From NCBI GenBank assembly GCA_036946405.1, contig JAQIJC010000001.1, positions 3,423,501 to 3,487,500 on the forward strand: a stretch of DNA of 64,000 nt, read 5' to 3'. The translations under genes and the position numbers were made by a program. The notes under the pieces were generated by a model. The model ran no database searches. It was not told the DNA's origin and saw nothing but the letters and a program-made list of their open reading frames with translations. Position 1 is the stretch's first letter; each line of letters opens with the position of its first letter. Below are positions 8,443-15,387 of the stretch, piece by piece. Source of the DNA: Sphingomonas phyllosphaerae (GTDB lineage Bacteria; Pseudomonadota; Alphaproteobacteria; Sphingomonadales; Sphingomonadaceae).

Positions 8443-9774
8443 ATGCGCCATCTGCTTCTCGCCGCCGCTGCGCTCGGTGCGCTCGCACAGCCTGCGTCCG
8501 CCGAGCCCGATTACGCCGCGGCGATCCGCGCCGATTACGACCAATCGTTGGCGGCGATGTGGGACGACTTCCACCGCCATCCCGAACTGTCGTTCAAGGA
8601 GGAGCGCACCGCCGCGAAGATGGCGGCGGCGCTGCGCGCGATCAAAGGCGTACAGGTCACCGAAAAGGTCGGCGGCACCGGCGTGGTCGGCGTCCTGAGG
8701 AACGGCACCGGCCCGGTCGTGCTGGTCCGCGCCGACATGGACGGCTTGCCGGTCGAGGAGAAATCCGGGCTCGCCAACGCCAGCACGGTGCGGCAGGTCG
8801 GCATCGACGGGGTCGAGGCGCCGGTGATGCACGCCTGCGGGCACGACACGCATATCGTCGGGCTGGTCGCGACCGCGCGGCAGCTCGCCGCGATGAAGGA
8901 TCGCTGGGCCGGGACGGTCGTCTTCGTCGTCCAGCCCGCCGAGGAACGCGTCGGCGGCGCGGCGGCGATGGTCAAGGACGGGCTCTACACGCGCTTCCCC
9001 AAGCCCGATTACGCTTTGGCCTATCACTCCAATTCCGAAGGGCTGGCCGGCACCGTCTCGGCGTCGGAGGACATCCAGTACAGCTCGTCGGACAGCGTCG
9101 ACATCGTCGTCCCCGGCATCGGCGCGCATGGCGCGAGTCCGCAGGCCGGCAAGGACCCGGTCTATATGGCCAGCCAGCTCGTCATCGCGCTGCAGGGACT
9201 GGTCAGCCGCGAGCGCCAGCCGCTGCGCCCCGCGGTCATCACCGTCGGCAGCTTCCACGCCGGGCTGAAGCACAACATCATCTCGGATCAGGCGAAATTG
9301 CAGGTGACGGTGCGCGCCAACGACGAGGCGACGCGCGCGCAACTGCTCGCCGGGATCCGGCGCGTCGCGCGCGGCATCGGCGAGCTGAACGGGATGCCGG
9401 CCGACAAGATGCCGGTGGTGACGGTGATCGAGGGCACGCCGACGACGGTCAACGACGCCGCGCTCGCCCGCCGGCTGAATGCGGTGATGGCGACGACGCT
9501 GGGCGCGGACAAGGTGATCCCCTTCCAGCAGAAGGGGATGGGCGCGGAGGACTTCGCCGCGTTCATCGAGCCCAAATACGGCATCAAGGGCTATTATTTC
9601 GCGGTCGGTGGCACGCAGCAGGCGGCGTTCGACGCCGCCGCCAAAGGCGGCCCGCCGATCCCCTCGCACCATTCCCCGTTGTTCAAGGTCGATCCGCAGG
9701 CGGTCGTCACAACCGGCGCAACCGCGATGACCGCCGCGGTGCTCGACCTGCTCAAGCCCGGCGGCGCGGCGTAA
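8443..9774 (+). CDS. Secreted M20-family amidohydrolase/peptidase
   Basis: A 443-residue metallohydrolase of the M20 amidohydrolase (hippurate hydrolase/IAA-amino acid hydrolase-like) group. A signal peptide MRHLLLAAAALGALAQPASA places it in the periplasm or outside. The di-metal site is visible: HRHPELSFKE near residue 45, MHACGHDTH near 128, QPAEE near 166 and a C-terminal HHSPLFK. The dimerisation insert (SVDIVVPGIGAHGASPQ) is present. Such enzymes cleave N-acyl amino acids or dipeptides. It follows the TonB receptor by 130 bp on the same strand, so the pair may import and trim one substrate. GGGGTCTTGCC before the ATG is a weak ribosome-binding site. Confidence 0.9.
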   Translation: MRHLLLAAAALGALAQPASAEPDYAAAIRADYDQSLAAMWDDFHRHPELSFKEERTAAKMAAALRAIKGVQVTEKVGGTGVVGVLRNGTGPVVLVRADMDGLPVEEKSGLANASTVRQVGIDGVEAPVMHACGHDTHIVGLVATARQLAAMKDRWAGTVVFVVQPAEERVGGAAAMVKDGLYTRFPKPDYALAYHSNSEGLAGTVSASEDIQYSSSDSVDIVVPGIGAHGASPQAGKDPVYMASQLVIALQGLVSRERQPLRPAVITVGSFHAGLKHNIISDQAKLQVTVRANDEATRAQLLAGIRRVARGIGELNGMPADKMPVVTVIEGTPTTVNDAALARRLNAVMATTLGADKVIPFQQKGMGAEDFAAFIEPKYGIKGYYFAVGGTQQAAFDAAAKGGPPIPSHHSPLFKVDPQAVVTTGATAMTAAVLDLLKPGGAA

Positions 9775-9779
9775 CGCCC

Positions 9780-9864
9780 CCGTCATCCCGGACTTGACCC
9801 GGGACCCCGCTTCTTCTCCGACCCATCAGGAAAAAGCGGGGCCCCGGATCAAGTCCGGGGCGAT
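9780..9864. repeat. Palindromic repeat, type R2 (likely bidirectional terminator)
   Basis: GTCATCCCGGACTTGACCCG and CCCCGGATCAAGTCCGGGG form the outer arms, with an inner CCCCGCTTCTT / AAAAAGCGGGG pair. Related copies are at 14395-14478, 19186-19270 and 47541-47718. It lies between convergent genes, consistent with a terminator role. Confidence 0.7.
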
Positions 9865-9866
9865 GA

Positions 9867-10295
9867 TCATTTCGGAAGGATCGGCGGCGAATAATCCGTG
9901 GCGGTCATGAACACGCTGTCGACCTTGGTCACCAGCTTGCCCGTGGCCTCAGAGGCGGCGACGACCTTTTGCCACTCAGGATCCTTCCCGAACGCCGCCC
10001 AGTCCGCGTCGCGCGCCGCGCGGCTCGGATAGGCGAGCACGTACACCACCCGTCCTTCCGGCGCAGCCTCGGTGGCGATCTCGTTCCAATACGCGACATT
10101 GGTCATGCCGTGCTTCGCGAACAGCCCCAGCGTGTGCTCGCGGAAGCGCGCATTGAGCGCCGCCGCCTTGCCCGGCGCCGGGTAATAGGTGCGCAGCTCA
10201 TAGACCGCAGTCTTCGGATCGAGCTTCGCCGGCTCGGCCTGCGCCGCCGCGCCGGCCAGCACCGCCGCCACACTCGCCCACAATATCCGTCGCAT
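9867..10295 (-). CDS. NIPSNAP-like secreted protein
   Basis: A 142-residue protein. The signal peptide MRRILWASVAAVLAGAAAQA is followed by a single dimeric-ferredoxin-like NIPSNAP domain: VYELRTYYPAPGKAAALNAR, then HTLGLFAKHGMTNVAYW, and the typical RVVYVLAYPSRAARDADWAA. The function of bacterial NIPSNAP proteins is not established; the fold often binds small ligands. The ATG at 10295 is preferred because AGGAGGGGCAGG lies just upstream and it opens a clean signal peptide; a longer frame starting at 10352 adds a basic stretch without export features. Confidence 0.8.
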   Translation of the reverse strand: MRRILWASVAAVLAGAAAQAEPAKLDPKTAVYELRTYYPAPGKAAALNARFREHTLGLFAKHGMTNVAYWNEIATEAAPEGRVVYVLAYPSRAARDADWAAFGKDPEWQKVVAASEATGKLVTKVDSVFMTATDYSPPILPK

Positions 10296-10427
10296 CCTGC
10301 CCCTCCTTCTCTTTCTGGCCAACCTTTCGTCCGTAAATCGTTGATCGGACAAGCCCCCAGCCCTTTCTCTCGCACAAAGAAGAGCTTAACCTCGATCGTG
10401 CCCGATGATCGGGCTGGAGGATGTCCG

Positions 10428-10613
10428 ATGCTTCGTCTGCTCGCTGTCGCCGCCGCGCTGACGCTGGTCGCCTCGCCGGTCGCCGCCGCGCCGTGCAAGG
10501 ATCCGAAGACCGGCAAGTTCGTCAAATGCCCGCCCGCCAAAGCGACGCGCTGCAAGACCGCCAATGGCAAGTTCGCCAAATGCGGCACGCCCGGCGCGCG
10601 TCCGGTCGGCTGA
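10428..10613 (+). CDS. Small secreted Cys/Lys-rich protein, unknown
   Basis: A 61-residue protein. The signal peptide MLRLLAVAAALTLVASPVAA is followed by a short mature chain with two near-repeats of a Cys-Lys unit (CKDPKTGKFVKC, CKTANGKFAKC). The four-cysteine pattern, C-x10-C then C-x9-C, could form disulfides or bind metal in the periplasm. Similar short proteins occur in sphingomonads without assigned function. CTGGAGG lies seven bases before the ATG. It ends 32 bp before the dehydrogenase gene. Confidence 0.7.
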   Translation: MLRLLAVAAALTLVASPVAAAPCKDPKTGKFVKCPPAKATRCKTANGKFAKCGTPGARPVG

Positions 10614-10645
10614 CGCGCGGCGCACGACGCGCTACACCGGCGGGC

Positions 10646-11599
10646 ATGACCGATACGCACATCCTCATGCCCGCCCCGATGCCCGCCGCGGTGATCGCCG
10701 CGCTCGACGCGCGCTTCACGCTGCACCGTTTGTGGGAGCAGCCCGACGCCGACGCCTTCATCGCCGAGCATGGCGCGGCGATCCGCGGGCTGGCCGCCAA
10801 CACGCTCGCCGGGCGGGTCGATGCGGCGCTGTTCGACCGGCTGCCCGCGCTGGAGATCGTCGCCAATTTCGGGGTCGGCTATGACAATATCGACGCAGCG
10901 GCGGCGGCGGCGCGCGGGATCGTGGTCACCAACACGCCCGGCGTGCTCGACGCCGAAGTCGCCGATCTTGCGCTCGGGCTGCTACTCGCGACGGTCCGGC
11001 GCCTGCCGCAGGCGGACCGCTATGTGCGCGAGGGGCGCTGGGAGCAGGCGCCCTTCCCGCTCTCGCCGACGCTGCGCGGGCGCACGGTCGGCATCCTCGG
11101 GCTGGGCGCGATCGGGCAGCAGATCGCGCGCCGGCTGGAGGGGTTCAATGTCGCGATCGCCTATCACCAGCGCACGCGCCGCGACGACGTGGCCTATGCC
11201 TACCATGACAGCCCGGTCGCGCTCGCACATGCGAGCGACGTGCTGATCGCGATCGTGCCGGGCGGCGCGTCGACGCGGCATTTGGTGAATGCAGAAGTGC
11301 TGGAGGCGCTGGGCAAGCAAGGCATCTTCATCAACGTCGCGCGCGGCAGCGTTTCCGACGAGGCCGCGCTGATCGCCGCGCTGCGCGAGGGAACGATCCT
11401 CGCCGCCGGGCTGGACGTCTATGCCGACGAGCCGCACGTCCCGGCCGAATTGCGTGCGATGGACAATGTCGTGCTGCTGCCGCACCTCGGCTCGGCCTCC
11501 GCACAGACCCGCGCGGCGATGGGGCAGTTGGTGGTCGATAACCTCATCAGCTGGTTCGACACCGGCGCGGCGCTAACCCCGGTGCCCGAAACCGCCTGA
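10646..11599 (+). CDS. D-2-hydroxyacid dehydrogenase (GhrB/GyaR-like)
   Basis: A 317-residue NAD(P)-dependent 2-hydroxyacid dehydrogenase that likely reduces glyoxylate or hydroxypyruvate. The N-terminal catalytic half contains ANFGVGYDNIDAAAA near residue 72. The nucleotide motif is GILGLGAIGQQIARRLEGF near 150, and the catalytic Arg is in INVARGSVSDEAAL near 228. The GLDVYADEP and LLPHLGSAS blocks carry the Glu and His. Length fits the family. The start at 10646 (MTDTHILMPAPMP) was taken because it begins at the family N-terminus, although the ribosome-binding site is weak. A strong hairpin follows the stop. Confidence 0.9.
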   Translation: MTDTHILMPAPMPAAVIAALDARFTLHRLWEQPDADAFIAEHGAAIRGLAANTLAGRVDAALFDRLPALEIVANFGVGYDNIDAAAAAARGIVVTNTPGVLDAEVADLALGLLLATVRRLPQADRYVREGRWEQAPFPLSPTLRGRTVGILGLGAIGQQIARRLEGFNVAIAYHQRTRRDDVAYAYHDSPVALAHASDVLIAIVPGGASTRHLVNAEVLEALGKQGIFINVARGSVSDEAALIAALREGTILAAGLDVYADEPHVPAELRAMDNVVLLPHLGSASAQTRAAMGQLVVDNLISWFDTGAALTPVPETA

Positions 11600-11609
11600 C
11601 CCACGAAAT

Positions 11610-11638
11610 GGGGAGCAGCGCGCCTGGCGCTGCTCCCC
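11610..11638. terminator. Bidirectional terminator-like hairpin
   Basis: A perfect 12-bp stem, GGGGAGCAGCGC paired with GCGCTGCTCCCC, encloses a five-base loop between two convergent genes. There is no T-run on either side, so termination may need Rho. Confidence 0.65.
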
Positions 11639-11645
11639 GATCCGC

Positions 11646-12281
11646 TTACGCGCGCGGCGCGGCCGGCGCGGGCGGCACCTGCCCGTTCACCGGCGGCGGC
11701 GGCGGCGGAGCGCCGGCACCCGGCGGGGGCGGGGGCGCGCCGGCTCCCGGTGCGGGCGGCGGAGGCGGAGCGCCCGCACCCGGCGGAGGGGGCGGCGGCG
11801 CACCGGCTCCCGGCGGCGGAGGCGGCGGGGCACCAGCGCCCGGCGGGGGCGGAGGCGCACCGGCCCCCGGTGCGGGCGGCGGCGGGGGCGGCGGCGGCGC
11901 GCCGACCTCGCGCACCCCGCCCTGATCGGCGAGGAAGCGCGCGCGCAACTGCCCGTCGTCGAAGCGACCCTGCACAAGCACCGGCGCACCCTTGGTCAGC
12001 GTGCCCGCGCCCCGGCCAGCATCGACCAGCGTCCGCCCGCTCGCATCCTCCACCAGAAAGCGCGTGCCATAGACACCCGCGACCCGCCCACGCACCGTCA
12101 CGATGCCGCTGGTCGCGGGCAATTTGGCGATTGCGGTCGGGACGGTCGGCGCCATTTCGACACTCGGTCGGGTCAGCTGCACCGCGCCCGCGCCGCCCGC
12201 CGCCCCCATGGCCAGCAACGCGGCACCGCCGAACGCGAGACGCTGCCCGCGCGACAGATGTGGGATCATCGAAGCCTTCAT
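11646..12281 (-). CDS. OB-fold (YgiW/BOF-like) protein with proline-rich tail
   Basis: A 211-residue exported or membrane-anchored protein. Residues about 13-36 form a signal or anchor segment. Residues about 60-125 form a small beta domain (IVTVRGRVAGVYGTRFLVED, GAPVLVQGRFDDGQLRARFL) resembling the bacterial OB-fold seen in YgiW. The last 80 or so residues are almost pure PPPPPPGAGA repeats. ATG 12281 is chosen because AGGAG lies six bases before it. It is divergent from a QseB/QseC-like two-component system, the same arrangement as ygiW-qseBC in E. coli, so it is probably a target of that system. The function of the proline tail is unknown. Confidence 0.7.
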   Translation of the reverse strand: MKASMIPHLSRGQRLAFGGAALLAMGAAGGAGAVQLTRPSVEMAPTVPTAIAKLPATSGIVTVRGRVAGVYGTRFLVEDASGRTLVDAGRGAGTLTKGAPVLVQGRFDDGQLRARFLADQGGVREVGAPPPPPPPPAPGAGAPPPPPGAGAPPPPPPGAGAPPPPPPGAGAPPPPPAPGAGAPPPPPGAGAPPPPPPVNGQVPPAPAAPRA

Positions 12282-12338
12282 CACTCACTCCTCTTCGGGT
12301 TGATGAGCGATGGTTAGGCGCAAGCCCTGCCACCCGCG

Positions 12339-12368
12339 CTGAACCGGATCGTTCAGTTTCGGTTTAAG
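12339..12368. promoter_or_regulatory. Probable response-regulator binding site
   Basis: CTGAAC-CGGATC-GTTCAG (12339-12356) is a perfect 6-bp inverted repeat. It overlaps a direct-repeat-like TTCAG-TTTCGG-TTTAAG (12352-12368). It lies in the 125-bp region between the divergent OB-fold gene and the response-regulator gene and resembles the TTAAG-type half-sites of OmpR/QseB regulators. Confidence 0.45.
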
Positions 12369-12406
12369 CGATCGGCATAGGGCTGGCGTGTGAAGGAAGG
12401 GGCAAG

Positions 12407-13069
12407 ATGCGCATCCTGCTGGTCGAGGACGACCGCGATCTCGGGCCGGCGATCGCGCGCGCGCTACGCGAGGAGAAGTTCGCGGTCGATGTCGCCGATA
12501 ACGGCATCGACGCCGCGCATCTCGGCGAGACCGAGCGGTTCGACGCCGCGGTGCTCGACCTCGGCCTGCCGGGGCGCGACGGCATCTCGGTGCTCAAGGC
12601 GTGGCGTGACGCGCACCGTGACCTGCCGGTGCTGATCCTCACCGCGCGCGACGGCTGGTCGGACAAGGTCGCCGGGTTCAAGGCGGGCGCCGACGACTTT
12701 CTCGTCAAACCGTTTCGCGTCGAGGAATTGGTGATGCGGCTCCGCGCGCTGATGCGCCGTGCCGCGGGCCATGCGCAGGCGCGGGTCGCGTGTGGGCCGC
12801 TGTCGTTCGATACGCAAACCGGCGTGTTCGAACGCGACGGCCTGCCGCTCAAGCTGACCGCGTTCGAATGGCGCGTGCTGTCGCAGCTGATGCTCCACCG
12901 CAATGCGGTGATCGAGCGGCTCGACTTGCTCGAGCGCGTCTACGAGGGCGATGCCGATGTCGATTCGAACAGCCTCGAGGTGATCGTCGGCCGGTTGCGC
13001 AAGAAGATCGGCGCGACGCTGATCGAGACGGTGCGCGGACGCGGTTATCGGCTGGTGTGCCCGGCATGA
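12407..13069 (+). CDS. OmpR/QseB-type response regulator
   Basis: A 220-residue two-component regulator. The receiver (residues 1-115) has the acidic pair in LLVEDDRDLG, the phospho-acceptor Asp in AVLDLGLPGRDG near residue 51, the Thr in ILTARDGW and the Lys in DDFLVKPFRVEEL. The C-terminal winged helix (about 125-218) ends SNSLEVIVGRLRKKIG and VRGRGYRLVCPA, typical of OmpR/PhoB DNA-binding domains and close to QseB/TctD. Its stop overlaps the kinase start by four bases (ATGA). GGAAGGGGCAAG precedes the ATG. Confidence 0.95.
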   Translation: MRILLVEDDRDLGPAIARALREEKFAVDVADNGIDAAHLGETERFDAAVLDLGLPGRDGISVLKAWRDAHRDLPVLILTARDGWSDKVAGFKAGADDFLVKPFRVEELVMRLRALMRRAAGHAQARVACGPLSFDTQTGVFERDGLPLKLTAFEWRVLSQLMLHRNAVIERLDLLERVYEGDADVDSNSLEVIVGRLRKKIGATLIETVRGRGYRLVCPA

Positions 13070-14391
13070 CGCGGTGGATGCCGCGATCGTTGCAGGCGCG
13101 GATGCTGCTGGTGTCGGCGGTCGCGACGTTGCTGGCGCTGGTGCTGGCGGGCGCGGTGATGGCCGGGCTGCTCGGGCGGTTCGTCACCGAGGGGCTCGAC
13201 CGCCGGCTCGACGCGCAACTGCTGGTGCTCGCCTCGGTGGTCGATGGCGAGGGGCGCGTCGATCGTGCGCGGTTGACCCAGCGCGTGGCGGCCTTCGGCA
13301 GCGATCCCGGCTGGCAATGGCGGATCGCGGGGCCGGACGGCGCGATCGGTGCCGCCGACATTCCGACCCCGCCGGCCGGACCGCCCACGCCGCCCAAGCC
13401 CCCCGCCCCGCCCGCTCCACCCGGTCCGCACCCGGTCGAGGCGAAGGCGGCGGACGGCGGTGCGCTCCACGCGCGGACGATCACGTTCAGCACGCGCCGC
13501 GGCGACGTGACGTTGACCGCCGCCGCGCCGCGCGCGGTGATCGCGCGTCCGATCGAGGGCGCGCTCGCGCCGCTGCTGATGGCGCTCGCCGGCGTTGCCG
13601 CACTGCTGACCGGCGCCTTGCTCGTCCAGCTGCGTGTCGCGCTGCGACCGCTGCGCCGGTTGCGCGAACAGGTCGCGGCGATCCGCACCGGCGCGCGCGA
13701 ACGGGTCGACGACGACCAGCCCGCCGAACTCGCGCCGCTGGCGAGCGAACTCAACGCGTTGACGGTGGACAACGCCGCGGCGCTCGCGACCGCGCGCGCC
13801 TCGGCCGCCAATCTTGCCCATGCACTCAAAACGCCGGTCGCGGCGCTGGCGATCGACCTGCGCGACCAGCCGCGCCTCGCCGCGACGGTCGCGCGGATCG
13901 ACCGCACGATCCGCCATCATCTCGCCCGCGCCCGCGCCGCCGCGGTGAACCGCCGCGTCGTCACGCCGCTCGCGCCTGCGATCGCGGACATCGCCGCAGT
14001 GGTGGAGCGGCTGCACGACGGCCCGCCGCTGACGATCGTGCGCGCGATCGCGGACGATCTCGCGGTCGCGGTCGATGCGCAGGACCTCGACGAACTACTC
14101 GGCAACCTCCTCGACAATGCCGCGCGCCATGCCACGTCGCGGATCAGCGTCGTCGCACGGCGTGACGGGCGCAGCGTCGCGGTGAGGATCGCCGACGACG
14201 GCCCCGGCATCCCCGCCGACGCCCGCGCGCAGGTGCTGCAACCCGGCACGCGGCTCGACGAGCGTGGCGATGGTCACGGCTTCGGATTGCCGATCGTCGC
14301 CGAGCTGGCGGGGCTGTATGGGGGCGGTGTGACGCTGGCGGAAAATGCGCCGCAAGGGCTGCGGGTCACGCTCACGTTACCGGCGGCCTAA
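13066..14391 (+). CDS. Sensor histidine kinase (QseC-like)
   Basis: A 441-residue membrane kinase paired with the upstream regulator. One transmembrane helix is near residues 12-36 and a second near 165-187. The loop between them contains an unusual proline block around residues 101-124 (PPAGPPTPPKPP, APPAPPGP). The dimerisation His is in NLAHALKTP near residue 254. N, G1 and G2 boxes appear as NLLDNAARHA, ADDGPGIP and GHGFGLPIV. The start overlaps the regulator stop. The proline-rich sensor loop echoes the proline-rich tail of the divergent OB-fold protein, which suggests, without proof, that the two may meet in the periplasm. Confidence 0.93.
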   Translation: MTRWMPRSLQARMLLVSAVATLLALVLAGAVMAGLLGRFVTEGLDRRLDAQLLVLASVVDGEGRVDRARLTQRVAAFGSDPGWQWRIAGPDGAIGAADIPTPPAGPPTPPKPPAPPAPPGPHPVEAKAADGGALHARTITFSTRRGDVTLTAAAPRAVIARPIEGALAPLLMALAGVAALLTGALLVQLRVALRPLRRLREQVAAIRTGARERVDDDQPAELAPLASELNALTVDNAAALATARASAANLAHALKTPVAALAIDLRDQPRLAATVARIDRTIRHHLARARAAAVNRRVVTPLAPAIADIAAVVERLHDGPPLTIVRAIADDLAVAVDAQDLDELLGNLLDNAARHATSRISVVARRDGRSVAVRIADDGPGIPADARAQVLQPGTRLDERGDGHGFGLPIVAELAGLYGGGVTLAENAPQGLRVTLTLPAA

Positions 14392-14394
14392 CCG

Positions 14395-14478
14395 TCATCC
14401 CGGCCTTGATCCGGGATCCCGCTTCTTTCTGCCCCTCGGGGAAGAAGCGGGGCCCCGGATCAAGTCCGGGGCGACGAG
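14395..14478. repeat. Palindromic repeat, type R2
   Basis: Starts GTCATCCCGGCCTTGATCCG and ends CCCCGGATCAAGTCCGGGG, with inner CCCGCTTCTT / AAGAAGCGGGG arms. It sits between the convergent kinase and decarboxylase-like genes and can form a long hairpin in either direction. Confidence 0.7.
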
Positions 14479-14494
14479 AATGGGCAGGAACCGC

Positions 14495-15349
14495 TCACCA
14501 TTCGGCGATCGCCTCTCCAGCGCGGATCGGCTGCCCCTCCTGCAACCCTTCACGCAGCCGCGCTCCACCGGGCAGGAACATCACGATCGTCGAGCCATGC
14601 TCGAACCACCCCATCTCCGCACCCTTCGTCACCGCGACGTCGCACACCCGCCGCCCCGGCCCATGCTCGCGCAACGTCCGCGCGGTGTCGAGGAAGGTCA
14701 ACCGGATGCTCGCCACCAGAATCGCCGCGACCGGCACCAGCAGCAGCGCGCGCCCGTCCTTCCCCCGCGCCTCGATCACCGCGCGCTCGTTGCGGCAGAA
14801 CAGCCGCTCGACGCGGCGCAGCGCGATCGGATTGACGTTCCAGCAATCGCCCGACTGATAGGTCACCGCCTCGACCGTCAAATCGGCGGGCGCATGGAAA
14901 CGGTGATACATTCCCGCGGTCAGCCGCAGCGTCACGAACCACCCGTCCGCGAACCGCGCCGCCACCGCCGCATCGGGCACCAGCTCTTCGAGACGATACG
15001 GAAACCCCTTCACCTGATAGAGTTGCCCGTTCTCCACCCGCCCATGCGCGCCGACGATCGCATCGCACGGGCTCGCCACCACGTTATCACCCGGCGCGAA
15101 CACCCGCGCCCCGTCGCGCAGCCGCCGGATGAACCCGTCGCGCAGGCTCGCAAACCGCGTCGTCTCGGCATCGCGCAGGTCGACGTCGCAGAAGAACCGC
15201 CACGCCGCCAGCGCCGGCTTCGCGACCAACGGATGCTCGATCGCCGCGATCCGCCCGACCATCTTCGTCGCCCAGCGCCGCGGCAGCCGGTTGGTCAGCA
15301 GGAAATTGAGGTCTTCCTGCAGCAGCACGCGCATCAGTCCGCTTCGCAT
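14495..15349 (-). CDS. psd: Phosphatidylserine decarboxylase-like enzyme
   Basis: A 284-residue member of the phosphatidylserine decarboxylase family, which makes phosphatidylethanolamine at the inner membrane. The protein self-cleaves at a Gly-Ser-Thr to form a pyruvoyl group; that motif is present in MGWFEHGSTIVMFLPG near residue 248. Other family blocks are VASPCDAIVGAHGRVENGQ near 99 and the His-containing RLTAGMYHRFHAPAD. Length fits the long PSD class. ATG 15349 has AGGTG five bases upstream; ATG 15334 is an alternative. It is divergent from an aminotransferase gene with a 38-bp gap, and a PE methyltransferase lies 2.5 kb further on. Confidence 0.9.
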   Translation of the reverse strand: MRSGLMRVLLQEDLNFLLTNRLPRRWATKMVGRIAAIEHPLVAKPALAAWRFFCDVDLRDAETTRFASLRDGFIRRLRDGARVFAPGDNVVASPCDAIVGAHGRVENGQLYQVKGFPYRLEELVPDAAVAARFADGWFVTLRLTAGMYHRFHAPADLTVEAVTYQSGDCWNVNPIALRRVERLFCRNERAVIEARGKDGRALLLVPVAAILVASIRLTFLDTARTLREHGPGRRVCDVAVTKGAEMGWFEHGSTIVMFLPGGARLREGLQEGQPIRAGEAIAEW

Positions 15350-15387
15350 TGTCACACCTGCGTCATCGCGGCGCGCGTAGTGGCGCC

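Noticed and set aside
11660..11910. Apparent tandem repeat DNA
   Set aside because: The repetition is the coding DNA for the proline-rich tail of the OB-fold protein, in frame with no break, so it is not listed as a separate repeat element.
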